Assembly: GCA_950097605.1 (NCBI GenBank)
Contig: CATNEU010000076.1
Location: 1-7,056 of the forward strand
Source: an uncultured Oscillospiraceae bacterium
GTDB lineage: Bacteria > Bacillota > Clostridia > Oscillospirales > Ruminococcaceae
DNA length: 7,056 nucleotides
Direction of reading: 5' to 3'
The notes under the pieces are model-generated. The model worked only from the letters and a program-made list of their open reading frames with translations, made no database searches and had not been told where the DNA came from. A program made the translations under genes and the position numbers. Below, in pieces: positions 6,691 to 7,056 of this stretch; the first letter of the stretch is position 1; each line of letters opens with the position of its first letter.

Positions 6691-7056
6691 TTATCTACAG
6701 CGTCTGGGTTTATCGAAATCCGGATTGAATGCGTAGAAATTTCTTTCGTCCACATGATACTGTGCAATCCGGAGCGCTTCACCGAATCTCTGGAAGTGCA
6801 CAACTTCACGTTCGCGGAGGAACTTGATCGGATCCCTGACGTCCGGATCGTCCACGAGCCGCAGGATGTTGTCATAGGTCTTGCGGGCTTTTTGCTCGGC
6901 GGCGAGGTCTTCATGGAGATCGGCAAACAGGTCGCCGGTAGAGTTAAAGTAGCTTGCGTTGAATGGAACGCCCGCTGCCGAAACCGGATACAGGCCGGTC
7001 GTATGGTCCACAAAATAGGTGTCGAACCCGGATTTTTTGATTTCGTCCATGCTGAG
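6691..7056 (-). CDS. Manganese catalase family protein (CotJC-like), 5'-truncated by the window edge
   Basis: The C-terminal part of a non-haem, di-manganese catalase that would disproportionate hydrogen peroxide; related clostridial and Bacillus CotJC proteins are associated with the spore coat. About 122 residues are visible. The segment around DLHEDLAAEQKARKTY holds the glutamate, and LREREVVHFQRFGEA the glutamate and histidine, that supply metal ligands in the second half of the four-helix bundle. AAGVPFNASYFNSTGD and the C-terminal FNPDFDKPRR are also typical of the clostridial members. The frame is open to the right edge; the Met at 7050 is probably internal, because the first half of the bundle, with its own metal ligands, must lie upstream. 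The gene is convergent with the GGDEF/EAL operon and has no evident functional link to it. Function is confident at family level; a spore-coat location is inferred. Confidence 0.9.
   Translation of the reverse strand, partial: LSMDEIKKSGFDTYFVDHTTGLYPVSAAGVPFNASYFNSTGDLFADLHEDLAAEQKARKTYDNILRLVDDPDVRDPIKFLREREVVHFQRFGEALRIAQYHVDERNFYAFNPDFDKPRRCR

Noticed and set aside
1..7056. CRISPR arrays, insertion sequences, tRNA or rRNA genes
   Set aside because: I saw no regularly spaced repeats, transposase genes, terminal inverted repeats or recognisable tRNA/rRNA segments in the window.

Overview
The window looks like chromosomal DNA of a moderately GC-rich member of the Clostridia, most plausibly a gut-type Oscillospirales/Ruminococcaceae relative. 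The reasons are a lipoprotein solute-binding protein of Firmicutes type, strong AGGAGG-class ribosome binding sites, a clostridial-style manganese catalase (CotJC-like), and a large CACHE-type GGDEF/EAL protein. The genus assignment is inference; no rRNA or other marker gene is present.

Layout, left to right. Positions 37-76 hold an 18-bp perfect hairpin that probably terminates the minus-strand gene after it. Positions 111-1421 (minus) encode an intracellular GH13 alpha-amylase-family hydrolase with all catalytic residues. Positions 1422-2070 form a long divergent intergenic region. It has a modest candidate promoter for the amylase (minus) and a very strong SigA-type promoter (plus, TAGACA-N17-TATAAT with extended -10). 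A leader of about 247 nt follows that can fold in mutually exclusive ways. Positions 2071-3531 (plus) encode a family-1 extracellular solute-binding lipoprotein. Positions 3579-6578 (plus) encode a 999-residue membrane protein with a dCACHE-like extracellular sensor, a HAMP-like linker, a PAS-like domain, a GGDEF domain with an SGDEF active-site motif and no I-site, and an apparently intact EAL domain. A 23-bp-stem hairpin (6606-6655) separates it from a convergent, 5'-truncated manganese catalase gene running off the right edge (6691-7056, minus).

How the genes may work together. The solute-binding protein and the GGDEF/EAL receptor form a two-gene operon (47-nt gap) with no ABC permease or ATPase between or after them, because the operon ends at the hairpin. 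My inference is that the lipoprotein is a ligand-presenting partner of the receptor rather than a transport component, giving an extracellular-nutrient-to-cyclic-di-GMP sensing module. The divergent maltodextrin-type hydrolase hints that the sensed compound could be an alpha-glucan oligosaccharide, but nothing in the sequence proves that. The structured leader and the hairpin over the Shine-Dalgarno sequence suggest the module is also controlled after transcription initiation.
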